Source: Anoxypelagibacter sp902613655
GTDB lineage: Bacteria; Pseudomonadota; Alphaproteobacteria; Pelagibacterales; Pelagibacteraceae
Length of the DNA: 64,000 nucleotides
Reading direction: 5' to 3'
NCBI GenBank assembly: GCA_902613655.1
Contig: CACMHR010000003.1
Span: forward strand, 1-64,000
Under the pieces are notes generated by a model. That model saw only the letters and a program-made list of their open reading frames with translations. It was not told the origin of the DNA and ran no database searches. Shown piece by piece: positions 18,223-26,148 of this stretch (the stretch's first letter is position 1; every line of letters begins with the position of its first letter). Position numbers and translations under genes: made by a program.

Positions 18223-20097
18223 ATGATCAAAAAACTAATAACCAAATCATTCGAGCGTCTTTTAGATAAAGGACTACAAAGAGGTTTCATTACTTATGAA
18301 GAATTAGGTAAATCACTAGGAAAAAGAAATAGTACACAAGAAAATGTTGAAAGAGCAATATTTATAATTTTTGAAAAAAAAGTTTCACTTGTTGAAAAAA
18401 AAGGTGATTTTCAAAAACCAAAAAAGAAAGATACATCAGCAGAACAATCCGACAAAACATCTGAAAAGAGTGATGATCCAATTAGAATGTACCTACGCGA
18501 AATGGGAGGAGTCGAGTTACTCTCCAGAGAAGGCGAAATTGCGATAGCCAAAAGAATAGAAGCAGGTAAAGACCTAATGATAAATGCTCTTACACAAAGT
18601 CCTTTGATAGCAAAAAAAATGTTCGAGTGGAAAGATCAACTTGAAAAAGGAGAGTTACTTATAAGAGATATTATAGATATTGATTCCACATATGAAGATT
18701 TTGAAAACGACTCTTCAAATGATAAAAAAGATAAGTCAACAAATTTAGTAAATAAAAAAGCAGACAATAAAAAAGACGACAAGGACACTGAAAAAAGTCC
18801 ACAAGAACAACAATATGAAGAAGAAGACGAGTTTAATGTCTCTCTAGCAGCTATGGAGGAGGAAATTAAACCAAGAATTACAAAAATAATTGAAAACTTA
18901 TCAAAATATTATGCGAAACTAAAAAAATATCAAATAGAAAAATTAAATTGTATTTTAAACGGCAAAGAATTATCTGTATCAAAAAACAAAAATTTTAAAA
19001 AAATTCAAGGAATATTAGTAGAAGGTTTTAAAAATCTTCAATTAAGCAGCTCTGTCGTTGAAGAATTAGTTCAATCTCACTATAAAGAAAATAAAAAAAT
19101 ACTTTCTCTTGAGGGCGTCTTATTAAGATTAGCAATAGAAAGTAAAATTTCAAGGTCTGAATTTCTTAAATATTATATAGGAAATGAGGTAAATCCAAAA
19201 TTTGAAAGCTTTTTACAGGAAAACAAAGTATGGAAAAGTTTTTTTAAAAAGCACAGAAAAGACTTTGACGAAATAAGAGATAGATTAGTAGAATTAAGTA
19301 AAAAAATTGAATTGCCGGTTGGGGAATTCAAGGAATTAGTCAAAAGAATACAGAAAGGTGAACGAGAGTCTAGGGTTGCTAAAAAAGAAATGGTAGAAGC
19401 AAACCTAAGACTAGTTATTTCAATCGCAAAAAAATATACTAATAGAGGATTACAGTTTTTAGACCTTATTCAGGAAGGTAATATCGGTTTAATGAAAGCC
19501 GTAGATAAGTTTGAATATAGAAGAGGTTATAAGTTCTCCACGTATGCTACCTGGTGGATCAGACAAGCAATAACAAGATCAATTGCAGATCAAGCAAGAA
19601 CTATTAGAATTCCAGTTCACATGATTGAAACCATAAATAAAATTGTGAGGACACAGAGACAAATTTTAAGTGAATTTGGTAGAGAGGCTACACCAGAAGA
19701 ATTAGCAAAAAAATTAGCCATGCCTCTTGAAAAAGTTAGAAAAGTTCTAAAAATCTCCAAGGAGCCAGTTTCTCTTGAAACACCTGTTGGTGATGAGGAA
19801 GACAGCAGTTTGGGGGATTTTATTGAGGACAAAAATGCTTTACAACCTTTGGATACTGCCATTAGATCTAATCTTAGTGAGTCAACTACAAAAATTTTAG
19901 CATCACTAACACCTCGTGAGGAAAGAGTTTTAAGAATGAGATTTGGTATTGGGATGAATACCGATCATACACTAGAAGAAGTCGGTCTTCAATTTTCTGT
20001 AACAAGAGAAAGAATTAGACAAATCGAGGCTAAGGCACTTAGAAAACTGAAACACCCAAGCCGGTCAAAACAACTAAAAAGTTTCCTAGAAAAATAA
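18223..20097 (+). CDS. rpoD: RNA polymerase primary sigma factor (sigma-70/RpoD)
   Basis: Housekeeping sigma factor. Region 1.1 at the start (residues 1-60), a charged linker rich in K/D/E (70-85 and 165-205), region 1.2 (DDPIRMYLREMGGVELLSRE), the large non-conserved region, then region 2 (ANLRLVISIAKKYTNRGLQF, YKFSTYATWWIRQAITRSI), region 3 and region 4 (TPREERVLRMRFGIG, VTRERIRQIEAKALRKLK). 624 residues is typical of Alphaproteobacteria. A TATAAT hexamer at 18196-18201 lies 21 bp before the start codon; its -35 is weak. Confidence 0.98.
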   Translation: MIKKLITKSFERLLDKGLQRGFITYEELGKSLGKRNSTQENVERAIFIIFEKKVSLVEKKGDFQKPKKKDTSAEQSDKTSEKSDDPIRMYLREMGGVELLSREGEIAIAKRIEAGKDLMINALTQSPLIAKKMFEWKDQLEKGELLIRDIIDIDSTYEDFENDSSNDKKDKSTNLVNKKADNKKDDKDTEKSPQEQQYEEEDEFNVSLAAMEEEIKPRITKIIENLSKYYAKLKKYQIEKLNCILNGKELSVSKNKNFKKIQGILVEGFKNLQLSSSVVEELVQSHYKENKKILSLEGVLLRLAIESKISRSEFLKYYIGNEVNPKFESFLQENKVWKSFFKKHRKDFDEIRDRLVELSKKIELPVGEFKELVKRIQKGERESRVAKKEMVEANLRLVISIAKKYTNRGLQFLDLIQEGNIGLMKAVDKFEYRRGYKFSTYATWWIRQAITRSIADQARTIRIPVHMIETINKIVRTQRQILSEFGREATPEELAKKLAMPLEKVRKVLKISKEPVSLETPVGDEEDSSLGDFIEDKNALQPLDTAIRSNLSESTTKILASLTPREERVLRMRFGIGMNTDHTLEEVGLQFSVTRERIRQIEAKALRKLKHPSRSKQLKSFLEK

Positions 20098-20128
20098 ATA
20101 TTTATATTGTAAAAGTTAATTTAAATAA

Positions 20129-20205
20129 GGGCCTGTAGCTCAGCTGGTTAGAGCAGTACACTCATAATGTATTGGTCCCAGGTTCGAATCCTGGCGGGCC
20201 CACCA
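20129..20205 (+). tRNA. ileX: tRNA-Ile2 (anticodon CAU, lysidine type)
   Basis: 77-nt cloverleaf with CCA encoded. Acceptor GGGCCTG pairs with CGGGCCC, the D arm is GCTC...GAGC, the anticodon stem GTACA/TGTAT (one G-T) frames loop CTCATAA, and the T arm is CCAGG-TTCGAAT-CCTGG. The anticodon is CAU, but the acceptor sequence and the CTCATAAT anticodon loop match the tRNA-Ile whose C34 is converted to lysidine by TilS to read AUA, rather than initiator or elongator Met. It sits 31 bp after rpoD. Confidence 0.88.
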
Positions 20206-20262
20206 TCTAATCGACCATTACTCCAATTAACCAAAGTGATACGACTATATACAAGATCATAT

Positions 20263-20865
20263 TTATTTATTTACAAATTTCTCTAGGGTTGAGAATAATG
20301 CATTAATGTCATTATTATTAGTGCTCAGTACTGATGCAAATTCCTCTTTCTGAGTTCGTGCTAAACTTAATCCCTCAATAATCAAGTCTCTTATTAATGG
20401 ATTATCAGGATCTTTAGTATAAACCCGCCAATCAATTTTTACTTCTGGTTTCTTATCAGTTTTTAGCAACATTGTTTTAACAATTGTATATTTATTGTTT
20501 ACAACTTCAGATGATAGAACACTTATCTTAGGATCAGAATAATCTGTTAATCTTGAAGTAAAGCTTTTTAAAAAATATTTTTCGAACAAGTCTTCGTACT
20601 TTTTTAACTGTTCTGGGGTTAATTCTTTTCTCTTTTTTCCCAAAGTGTAATAAGCCAAGCCTTTAATATCTACAATTTTAAGTGCAATTTGAGATAATTT
20701 ATCTGCTTTCTCCTCTGAAGAAGAGGAGCCACTTAAAATTACTTTTGCCTCATCTATTACTTCAGAAATAAAACTTTCTGGATCAGAACTATAGGATATT
20801 GCTTTAGTTTGAACTATAAATGACCCTACTAAAAAAATCAGAAAAGATAAGAATATTCTTTTCAT
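20263..20865 (-). CDS. mlaC: MlaC-type periplasmic phospholipid-binding protein
   Basis: 200-residue MlaC/Ttg2 family protein: N-terminal signal peptide (MKRIFLSFLIFLVGSFIVQTKA), then the family body with 'ELTPEQLKKYEDLFEKYFLKSF' and 'VKIDWRVYTKDPDNPLIRDLIIEGLSLARTQ' style motifs near the C terminus. MlaC shuttles phospholipids between the outer-membrane MlaA complex and the inner-membrane MlaFEDB ABC transporter. The gene directly follows mlaA on the same strand (9-bp gap), which strongly supports the assignment. The ABC components mlaFED are not in the window. Confidence 0.88.
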   Translation of the reverse strand: MKRIFLSFLIFLVGSFIVQTKAISYSSDPESFISEVIDEAKVILSGSSSSEEKADKLSQIALKIVDIKGLAYYTLGKKRKELTPEQLKKYEDLFEKYFLKSFTSRLTDYSDPKISVLSSEVVNNKYTIVKTMLLKTDKKPEVKIDWRVYTKDPDNPLIRDLIIEGLSLARTQKEEFASVLSTNNNDINALFSTLEKFVNK

Positions 20866-20874
20866 TGTTTATAA

Positions 20875-21657
20875 TTATTGATTATCTATTTCTTCCCAAT
20901 CGCTGTCTTCAGAATCTCTGTTTGAGGTTGGTGAATTTAATATTCTTTGCTGTCTATTTTGCAAATAAAGACTTTTTAAAGATGCATAAAAATCAATTGA
21001 ATTTTCTTCTAAGCTTTCGAATGACTCTATGTTTTTAGATCTAAAGTCAACCGCGTCTGTTCCTCTATAATAATAATAATTATGTTCTGACAAATTTTCA
21101 TTGCCAACTATTATGTCTGTTTCACTATTATGAGTAAGATGGTAAACCGGATCAACAAACACATTACCAATCAAACCCGCTGCATCCCTCGTTGTGGTTG
21201 GCCCCAAAACAGGTAAAACAAAATAACATCCTGGGCTAGCCCCCCAAACACCAAGTGTTTGACCAAAATCCTCCCTTGGTTTCTTTTCAAAACCCATCTT
21301 TGATGCAGGATCGAAAACCCCAAGTATTCCCACAGTAGTATTTATTGCGAATCTTCCAGCTGTGTTACCAGCACTTTTAAGATCACCTTGAAGAACATTG
21401 TTCGAAAAAGATAGTAGTGAACGTAAATTAGATACAAAGTTGTTTGTTCCTGTTCTAATTGGTTGAGGCAAAACTCTATAGCCTTTAGCTATTGGCTTAA
21501 AAATAGCTTTATCCAAAGCTTGATTAAATTTAAGGGTTCCCCTGCTAAATTTCTCAAAACACTCGTTAGCTGTGTATTTTTCGTCAGCATTAGTGTTTGT
21601 TAAAAACACCATTGATAATACAGTAATTACTGTAAAAATTTTAAACCGTTCTAGCAT
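20875..21657 (-). CDS. mlaA: MlaA/VacJ-family outer-membrane lipid asymmetry protein
   Basis: 260 residues with an N-terminal signal peptide (about residues 1-24, ending TNADEK). The VacJ family core is evident: 'FNQALDKAIFKPIAKGYRVLPQPIRTG', 'FAINTTVGILGVFDPASKMG', 'EDFGQTLGVWGASPGCYFVLPVLGP' and 'TTRDAAG'. MlaA extracts phospholipid from the outer leaflet of the outer membrane and hands it to MlaC. No lipobox cysteine is visible at the signal peptide end, unlike E. coli MlaA, so membrane anchoring may differ. It is divergent from the amidase gene with only a 26-bp gap to that gene's likely start. Confidence 0.9.
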   Translation of the reverse strand: MLERFKIFTVITVLSMVFLTNTNADEKYTANECFEKFSRGTLKFNQALDKAIFKPIAKGYRVLPQPIRTGTNNFVSNLRSLLSFSNNVLQGDLKSAGNTAGRFAINTTVGILGVFDPASKMGFEKKPREDFGQTLGVWGASPGCYFVLPVLGPTTTRDAAGLIGNVFVDPVYHLTHNSETDIIVGNENLSEHNYYYYRGTDAVDFRSKNIESFESLEENSIDFYASLKSLYLQNRQQRILNSPTSNRDSEDSDWEEIDNQ

Positions 21658-21683
21658 CGATTTTTATGCTATATATTTTTTTA

Positions 21684-22388
21684 ATGGAAATTACAAAATA
21701 TTATTCTCCAAATTACGCGGAAAAAGCGAGAAGTGGCAAAAGTATTACCATGATAATTATTCACTATACCGGTATGCAATCTGAACGCGAATCTTTAAAA
21801 AGACTTACCTCCGTGGGCTCTAAGGTGAGCGCACATTATTTAATTGGAAGAAGTGGTAGGATATTCAATTTAGTGGACGTTAAATATGTTGCTTGGCATG
21901 CAGGAAAGTCTATGTGGAAAAAAAATAAAAATTTAAACAAAAACTCAATCGGAATTGAGCTTGTTAACAAGGGGCACAAATTTGGATACCAAAAATTTAC
22001 AAAAATACAAATTAAAAATTTGATCTCGCTTTGCAAAAGATTAAAAAAAAAATATAAGATTAAAAATAATTTTATTCTTGCTCACTCAGATATTGCTCCG
22101 ATCCGAAAAATAGATCCTGGTGAAAAATTTCCTTGGCAGTATTTGTCTATCAATGGAATTGGAAATTATCCTAAAAAAATTGATATAAAGAATAAGTATA
22201 AAAAAACTCAAAATAACGGTCTATTTTTTAAAAATCTCTACAAAATAGGATATCGATATTTGAACTCAAAATATAAGACAAAAATAATCAAAAATTTTCA
22301 AAGAAAATATAGACAAAAAAAGATTAATGGGATTATAGATTTCGAAACCCTTAAATTAAGCCAAATTTTAAGCAAATCTTTAAATTAG
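21684..22388 (+). CDS. N-acetylmuramoyl-L-alanine amidase (AmpD/AmiD type)
   Basis: Zinc amidase_2 domain followed by a C-terminal peptidoglycan-binding domain. Zinc ligands are readable: His in MIIIHYTGM, His in LAHSDIAP, and Asp in KIDPGEKFPW. The C-terminal stretch 'NFQRKYRQKKINGIIDFETL' matches PG_binding_1. It cleaves the amide between MurNAc and L-Ala, probably in muropeptide recycling. I chose the ATG at 21684 (MEITKYYSP), giving 234 residues; an in-frame ATG at 21666 would lie just 8 bp from the divergent mlaA start and adds only a hydrophobic hexapeptide. No signal peptide is apparent, which favours a cytoplasmic AmpD-like role over outer-membrane AmiD. Confidence 0.85.
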   Translation: MEITKYYSPNYAEKARSGKSITMIIIHYTGMQSERESLKRLTSVGSKVSAHYLIGRSGRIFNLVDVKYVAWHAGKSMWKKNKNLNKNSIGIELVNKGHKFGYQKFTKIQIKNLISLCKRLKKKYKIKNNFILAHSDIAPIRKIDPGEKFPWQYLSINGIGNYPKKIDIKNKYKKTQNNGLFFKNLYKIGYRYLNSKYKTKIIKNFQRKYRQKKINGIIDFETLKLSQILSKSLN

Positions 22389-22390
22389 GC

Positions 22391-22418
22391 TTGATTTTTC
22401 TAGCATAATCATTATAGC
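22391..22418 (+). promoter_or_regulatory. Possible promoter of RNase P RNA
   Basis: TTGATT (22391-22396) and TATAGC (22413-22418) are 16 bp apart, and the predicted start falls near 22425, exactly where the P1 helix of rnpB begins. The -10 is imperfect, so this is moderate evidence only. Confidence 0.4.
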
Positions 22419-22424
22419 AGAGTT

Positions 22425-22774
22425 GCTAGGCAATTGGATTGTCGCTACATGCGAATGTAGAGGAAAGTCCGGGCTCTATAAAGACACGGTGCCAGTTAAC
22501 GGCTGGCGGGGGCGACCTTAGGGATAGTGCCACAGAGAATAGACCGCCTTATCAAGGTAAGGGTGAAACGGTGTGGTAAGAGCACACCGGTTTTTTGGTA
22601 ACAAAAAACGCACGGCAAACCCCACCGGGAGCAAGACTAAAAAGAGATGACACTGCGAAAGCTAAAAACGGTCTTTAGTTAGTCATCAGGGTTAGTCGCT
22701 TGAATTTAAGTGCGAGCTTAAATCTAGATAAATGACATCTTAAATGACAAAACCCGGCTTACAGATTGCCTAGC
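22425..22774 (+). ncRNA. rnpB: RNase P RNA (M1-type, bacterial class A)
   Basis: Catalytic RNA that removes tRNA 5' leaders. The two ends form a perfect 10-bp P1 helix (GCTAGGCAAT at 22425-22434 with ATTGCCTAGC at 22765-22774). Conserved blocks include GAGGAAAGTCCGGGCTC near the 5' side, the AGTGCCACAGAGAATAGACC region, GGTAAGGGTGAAACGG, and the 3' block AAACCCGGCTTACAGA that completes the P4 pseudoknot. About 350 nt, normal for class A. It fills most of the gap between the amidase gene and mraZ. Confidence 0.96.
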
Positions 22775-22846
22775 ATTTCTAACCATATGTTCTCTTTTTG
22801 TATCCATTAGAATAATTTAAACAAAATTTTATATACAAATTAAGTA

Positions 22847-22875
22847 TTGACTATAATAAAATATACCCATACTAT
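22847..22875 (+). promoter_or_regulatory. Promoter of the dcw cluster (before mraZ)
   Basis: -35 TTGACT (22847-22852) and -10 TACTAT (22870-22875) with exactly 17 bp between. Transcription would begin near 22882, about 50 nt before the mraZ start codon. The -10 lies precisely between the first and second MraZ-type boxes, so a bound MraZ would occlude it. Confidence 0.75.
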
Positions 22876-22906
22876 CCCATGAATTCCCAAATATTGGGAA
22901 AATGGG
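22866..22906 (+). promoter_or_regulatory. MraZ operator: three TGGG boxes at 10-bp spacing
   Basis: On the minus strand TGGG occurs at 22886-22889, 22876-22879 and 22866-22869, a strict 10-bp period, as known for MraZ-binding direct repeats upstream of mraZ in other bacteria. Two further plus-strand TGGG words follow (22895-22898, 22903-22906). The third box and the first plus-strand word also form a perfect inverted repeat TTCCCAA-ATA-TTGGGAA (22884-22900). The site overlaps the -10, consistent with autorepression. Confidence 0.75.
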
Positions 22907-22930
22907 AGATTTTTAAAAGAAAGATGAATT

Positions 22931-23395
22931 ATGTTTTTGTCAAGTTTCGAGAACAAAATAGACAAAAAGGGAAGGGTGTCAGTGCCATCTAGCTTTAGAG
23001 CATATTTAAACTCAAAAGGTTTTAATAGTTTTATTGCCTATCCGTCTTTCAATCATGCTGCACTTGAGGGTTGTGCACAAGACAGAATTGAAAAATTATC
23101 AGACAGCATTGACTCTTTAGGCCCATTTGATGACAAAAGAGATTACTTTGCAACCTCAATTTTATCTCAAAGTATTAGTCTTAATTTTGATAGTGAAGGA
23201 AGAGTAACTATTCCTGAAAAATTACTTAAACACGCAAAAATAAAAACAAATATAATATTCGTTGGTTTAGGAAAAGTTTTTCAAATATGGGATCCAAACT
23301 CTTTTGAAAAATTCAAATCAATCGCAAAGAAGAAATCATATTTAAATAGATCAACTTTAAAATGGGAAAATAAATTTAAAAAGGAGGGTGTATGA
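22931..23395 (+). CDS. mraZ: MraZ, transcriptional regulator of the dcw cluster
   Basis: 154-residue protein with two AbrB/MraZ-type swapped-hairpin DNA-binding repeats: FLSSFENKIDKKGRVSVPSSFR at the N terminus and SLNFDSEGRVTIPEKLLKHA in the second half. MraZ forms a ring-shaped oligomer that represses its own promoter by binding TGGG repeats; these are present just upstream. It is the first gene of the division cluster, as in most bacteria. The stop overlaps the ftsZ start by 4 bp, so MraZ and FtsZ synthesis are coupled here. ATG at 22931 is chosen because it begins the conserved MFLSSFENKID. Confidence 0.96.
   Translation: MFLSSFENKIDKKGRVSVPSSFRAYLNSKGFNSFIAYPSFNHAALEGCAQDRIEKLSDSIDSLGPFDDKRDYFATSILSQSISLNFDSEGRVTIPEKLLKHAKIKTNIIFVGLGKVFQIWDPNSFEKFKSIAKKKSYLNRSTLKWENKFKKEGV
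23381..23387 (+). promoter_or_regulatory. Strong Shine-Dalgarno for ftsZ
   Basis: AAGGAGG lies 4 nt before the ATG of ftsZ (23392), inside the last codons of mraZ. Such complete SD sequences are rare in this AT-rich window, suggesting high translation of ftsZ from the mraZ transcript. Confidence 0.6.
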
Positions 23396-24831
23396 CAATT
23401 AATATAGGTGGTGGTGAATTAAAAGAACTTAAACCAAGAATCTTAGTAATGGGAATAGGTGGCGCTGGCGGAAATGCAATTAACGCGATGATCAATGATG
23501 GGCTACAAGGAGTAGAATTTGTTGCAGTAAATACAGATGCACAGGATTTAAAAGTAAATAAAGCAGATGCCAAAATACAAATTGGTATGAATTTAACTAA
23601 AGGACTTGGCGCTGGAGCAAAACATGATATCGGTCAAGCGGCTGCTGATGAATCTCTTAACGAAATAGTAACTTATTTACAAGGTGCTAATATGGTTTTT
23701 ATAACTGCTGGAATGGGTGGTGGCACAGGTACAGGTGCTTCTCATGTTATAGCAAGAGCAGCTAAAGAATTAAATATTTTAACAATTGGGGTAATTACTT
23801 TACCATTTTCTTACGAAGGTCCTAAAAGAATGAGAAGAGCGATGGAAGGCTGGGAAAAATTAAAACAACATCTAGACACCTCAATAGTTGTTCCAAATCA
23901 GAATCTTTTCAAAGTTGCAAATGAAGCTACAACTTTCGAGAAATCATTTTCATTATCAAATGATGTTTTAAAACAAGGTGTTCAAAGTGTTACAGATTTA
24001 ATGGTAAGACCAGGGCTAATTAATTTAGATTTTGCTGATGTTGAAACAGTAATGACATCTATGGGCAAAGCAATGATGGGCACTGGCGAAGCTGATGGTG
24101 AAAATAGAGCCTTAGCAGCAACAGAACTGGCACTGAACAATCCTTTAATAGATGATTATTCTTTAAAAGGAGCAAAAGGATTATTAGTAAATATTACTGG
24201 CGGAGAAGACATAAAGCTTTTTGAGGTTGATCAGGCTGTGAACAAAATTAGAGCCGAAGTTGACCCAGAAGCTGAACTTATTTTTGGTGCTATTCAAGAT
24301 GAAAACTTAAATGGAAAAATGAGAGTATCAATTGTTGCAACAGCACTTGATGGAGAAAGCCCTCATGGAAAAACAGTCTTAAATAATGTTCATAGAATTC
24401 ATACGAGAAGTTCTGGTTATTCAGATGATATTCAAAGCAATTTAATTATACCTTCAATTCCAGAACCAGGATCTATTCAAGGAGCAACTGCTTTAAAACT
24501 AGAAGAAGAAATTTCTACAAATCCGAAAGAAGACTTAATTTCGGGGATATCATTAGAAAATGCATCTTTTGTAGAAAACAATTTGAATCAAGACCAAATC
24601 CAAAACAGTGTTAAAGATGAGCCCTTAGACGAAACAGTTATAGAGGATATTTCTCTTTACGAAGATAAATCACAAGATAGTTCACAAACGATTGAAAATG
24701 AAGTTTCCCCCCAATTATTTTCTGATGAGGTAACTAACGAAACCTCGTCAGAAAGTAATAATCAAGAGGTGATAAAAAGTGACGAAGAAGACTTTGAAAT
24801 ACCTGCTTTTTTAAGAAAACAAAAATTCTAA
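23392..24831 (+). CDS. ftsZ: Cell division GTPase FtsZ
   Basis: Tubulin-like GTPase that forms the division ring. GTPase features: the N-terminal MGIGGAGGNAINAM, tubulin signature GGGTGTGAS at about residues 108-116, and the T7-loop region (NLDFADVETVM). After the globular core (to about residue 330) comes an acidic, unstructured linker and a C-terminal conserved peptide EEDFEIPAFLRKQKF, which binds FtsA. 479 residues is long owing to the linker, as in many Alphaproteobacteria. Position is unusual: second in the cluster, directly after mraZ, not behind ftsA. Confidence 0.97.
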   Translation: MTINIGGGELKELKPRILVMGIGGAGGNAINAMINDGLQGVEFVAVNTDAQDLKVNKADAKIQIGMNLTKGLGAGAKHDIGQAAADESLNEIVTYLQGANMVFITAGMGGGTGTGASHVIARAAKELNILTIGVITLPFSYEGPKRMRRAMEGWEKLKQHLDTSIVVPNQNLFKVANEATTFEKSFSLSNDVLKQGVQSVTDLMVRPGLINLDFADVETVMTSMGKAMMGTGEADGENRALAATELALNNPLIDDYSLKGAKGLLVNITGGEDIKLFEVDQAVNKIRAEVDPEAELIFGAIQDENLNGKMRVSIVATALDGESPHGKTVLNNVHRIHTRSSGYSDDIQSNLIIPSIPEPGSIQGATALKLEEEISTNPKEDLISGISLENASFVENNLNQDQIQNSVKDEPLDETVIEDISLYEDKSQDSSQTIENEVSPQLFSDEVTNETSSESNNQEVIKSDEEDFEIPAFLRKQKF

Positions 24832-24842
24832 TTTAAAAGTAG

Positions 24843-25856
24843 ATGAAAGATATTTCATCGTTAAAAAACTTGCCTCATTATCCAGTAATGTTGAAAGAGG
24901 TTTTAAATACTTGTAATCCAAAAAATGGCGGATTGTTTGTAGACTGTACCTACGGCGCTGGGGGTTATTCAAATGCAATACTATCATATCCAAATACACA
25001 AGTTATCGCATTAGATAGAGATCCAAATATTCATCACTATGCCAAAAAAACAAAAAAAAAATATGAAAATCGTTTTTCTTTCCACAACTCAAAATTTAGT
25101 GATTTAGAAAAATTTGTATCAAAAAAATTAGAGGTAGATTGTATTATATTTGATCTAGGTTTATCTTCTTTGCAAATATCAGACCTGAAGAGAGGCTTTT
25201 CCTTTTTCTCAAAAGAAGAGCCAAACATGGGTATGGGTTTAAATAAAAATACTGCAAAAGAGATTTTAAATAATTTAGATTCAAAAACTCTTGGAAGTAT
25301 ATTTAGATTATTAGGTGAAGAAAAAGAAGGATTAAGGATATCCAAAAATATTTTGAGGGAACGAAAGCTAAATCCAATTAAAACTATACCTGACTTAGTA
25401 AAAATAATTCAAAAAAGCAAAAAAAAAAATTTTAAAAAAAAAACAAATATATCAACCCAAGTTTTCCAAGCATTGAGAATTTTTGTAAATAAGGAAATAA
25501 CAGAATTAATTGAAGGTCTTATTATTGCAACAAAAATTTTAAAAGAAGATGGAAAAATAGTTGTAGTTACTTTTCATTCACTAGAAGACAAAATAGTTAA
25601 ATTTTTCTTTACAAATTTTTCGTCAAATAAATCAAAAACATCAAGATACTATCCAGAAAGTAAAGATAAAAAAATTTTATTTAAAAATTACAAAAATAAA
25701 GTAATAAAACCAGATCTTGAGGAACTACAAGAAAATAATCCCTCAAGATCTGCAAAACTAAGACATGCTATAAGGAGCAATCATAATTTTACATATCCCG
25801 AAGAATTCAAAAAAAAATTTTTACATTATTTAGAGCTAGAGAAAATTGATGTTTAA
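24843..25856 (+). CDS. rsmH: 16S rRNA m4C1402 methyltransferase
   Basis: RsmH (MraW) methylates N4 of C1402 in 16S rRNA using SAM. Motifs include HYPVMLKEVLNT at the N terminus, the SAM-binding VDCTYGAGGYSNAIL, 'DLGLSSLQISDLKRGFSF', and 'VVTFHSLEDKIVKFFF' followed by the C-terminal NPSRSAKLRHAIR. 337 residues is normal. It begins 11 bp after ftsZ, where mraZ would usually be its direct neighbour. The 3' end overlaps ftsL. Confidence 0.97.
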   Translation: MKDISSLKNLPHYPVMLKEVLNTCNPKNGGLFVDCTYGAGGYSNAILSYPNTQVIALDRDPNIHHYAKKTKKKYENRFSFHNSKFSDLEKFVSKKLEVDCIIFDLGLSSLQISDLKRGFSFFSKEEPNMGMGLNKNTAKEILNNLDSKTLGSIFRLLGEEKEGLRISKNILRERKLNPIKTIPDLVKIIQKSKKKNFKKKTNISTQVFQALRIFVNKEITELIEGLIIATKILKEDGKIVVVTFHSLEDKIVKFFFTNFSSNKSKTSRYYPESKDKKILFKNYKNKVIKPDLEELQENNPSRSAKLRHAIRSNHNFTYPEEFKKKFLHYLELEKIDV

Positions 25857-26148
25857 TAGACCTTTATTACTATCTTTATCTACGTTTTTTATTTTAATGA
25901 TTTTTATATCTTTAATTAAAAATAATACGAGAAATATTGAAAAAAATATTGAACAGTTGAATACGGAAATTTCAATACTCAAAAAAGATTTGTTGAATGC
26001 TGAAATAGATTTTATTTATCTATCAAGCCCGGAAAAACTATTATTATTAAATAAAAAAAAGTACTCTAATTATGATTTCTCAAGGATTTTTTTATCAACC
26101 CAAGACTTTATTAATTTCTCATCAAAGCAGACAAAAAATTTAAAATGA
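25849..26148 (+). CDS. ftsL: FtsL-like small division protein
   Basis: 99 residues: one N-terminal transmembrane helix (LLLSLSTFFILMIFISLI) followed by a coiled-coil-like stretch (NIEQLNTEISILKKDLLNAEIDFIYLSSPEKLLLL), the usual FtsL plan. Sequence conservation in this family is poor; the call rests on topology and on location between rsmH and ftsI, where ftsL always lies. I use the ATG at 25849, which overlaps the rsmH stop by 8 bp. FtsL works with FtsB/FtsQ to activate FtsWI septal synthesis. It overlaps the ftsI start by 4 bp. Confidence 0.85.
   Translation: MFNRPLLLSLSTFFILMIFISLIKNNTRNIEKNIEQLNTEISILKKDLLNAEIDFIYLSSPEKLLLLNKKKYSNYDFSRIFLSTQDFINFSSKQTKNLK

Noticed and set aside
20129..20205. 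tRNA with CAT anticodon as tRNA-Met
   Set aside because: The acceptor stem and the CTCATAAT anticodon loop match the lysidine-modified tRNA-Ile2, and it lacks initiator features, so Ile2 is preferred.
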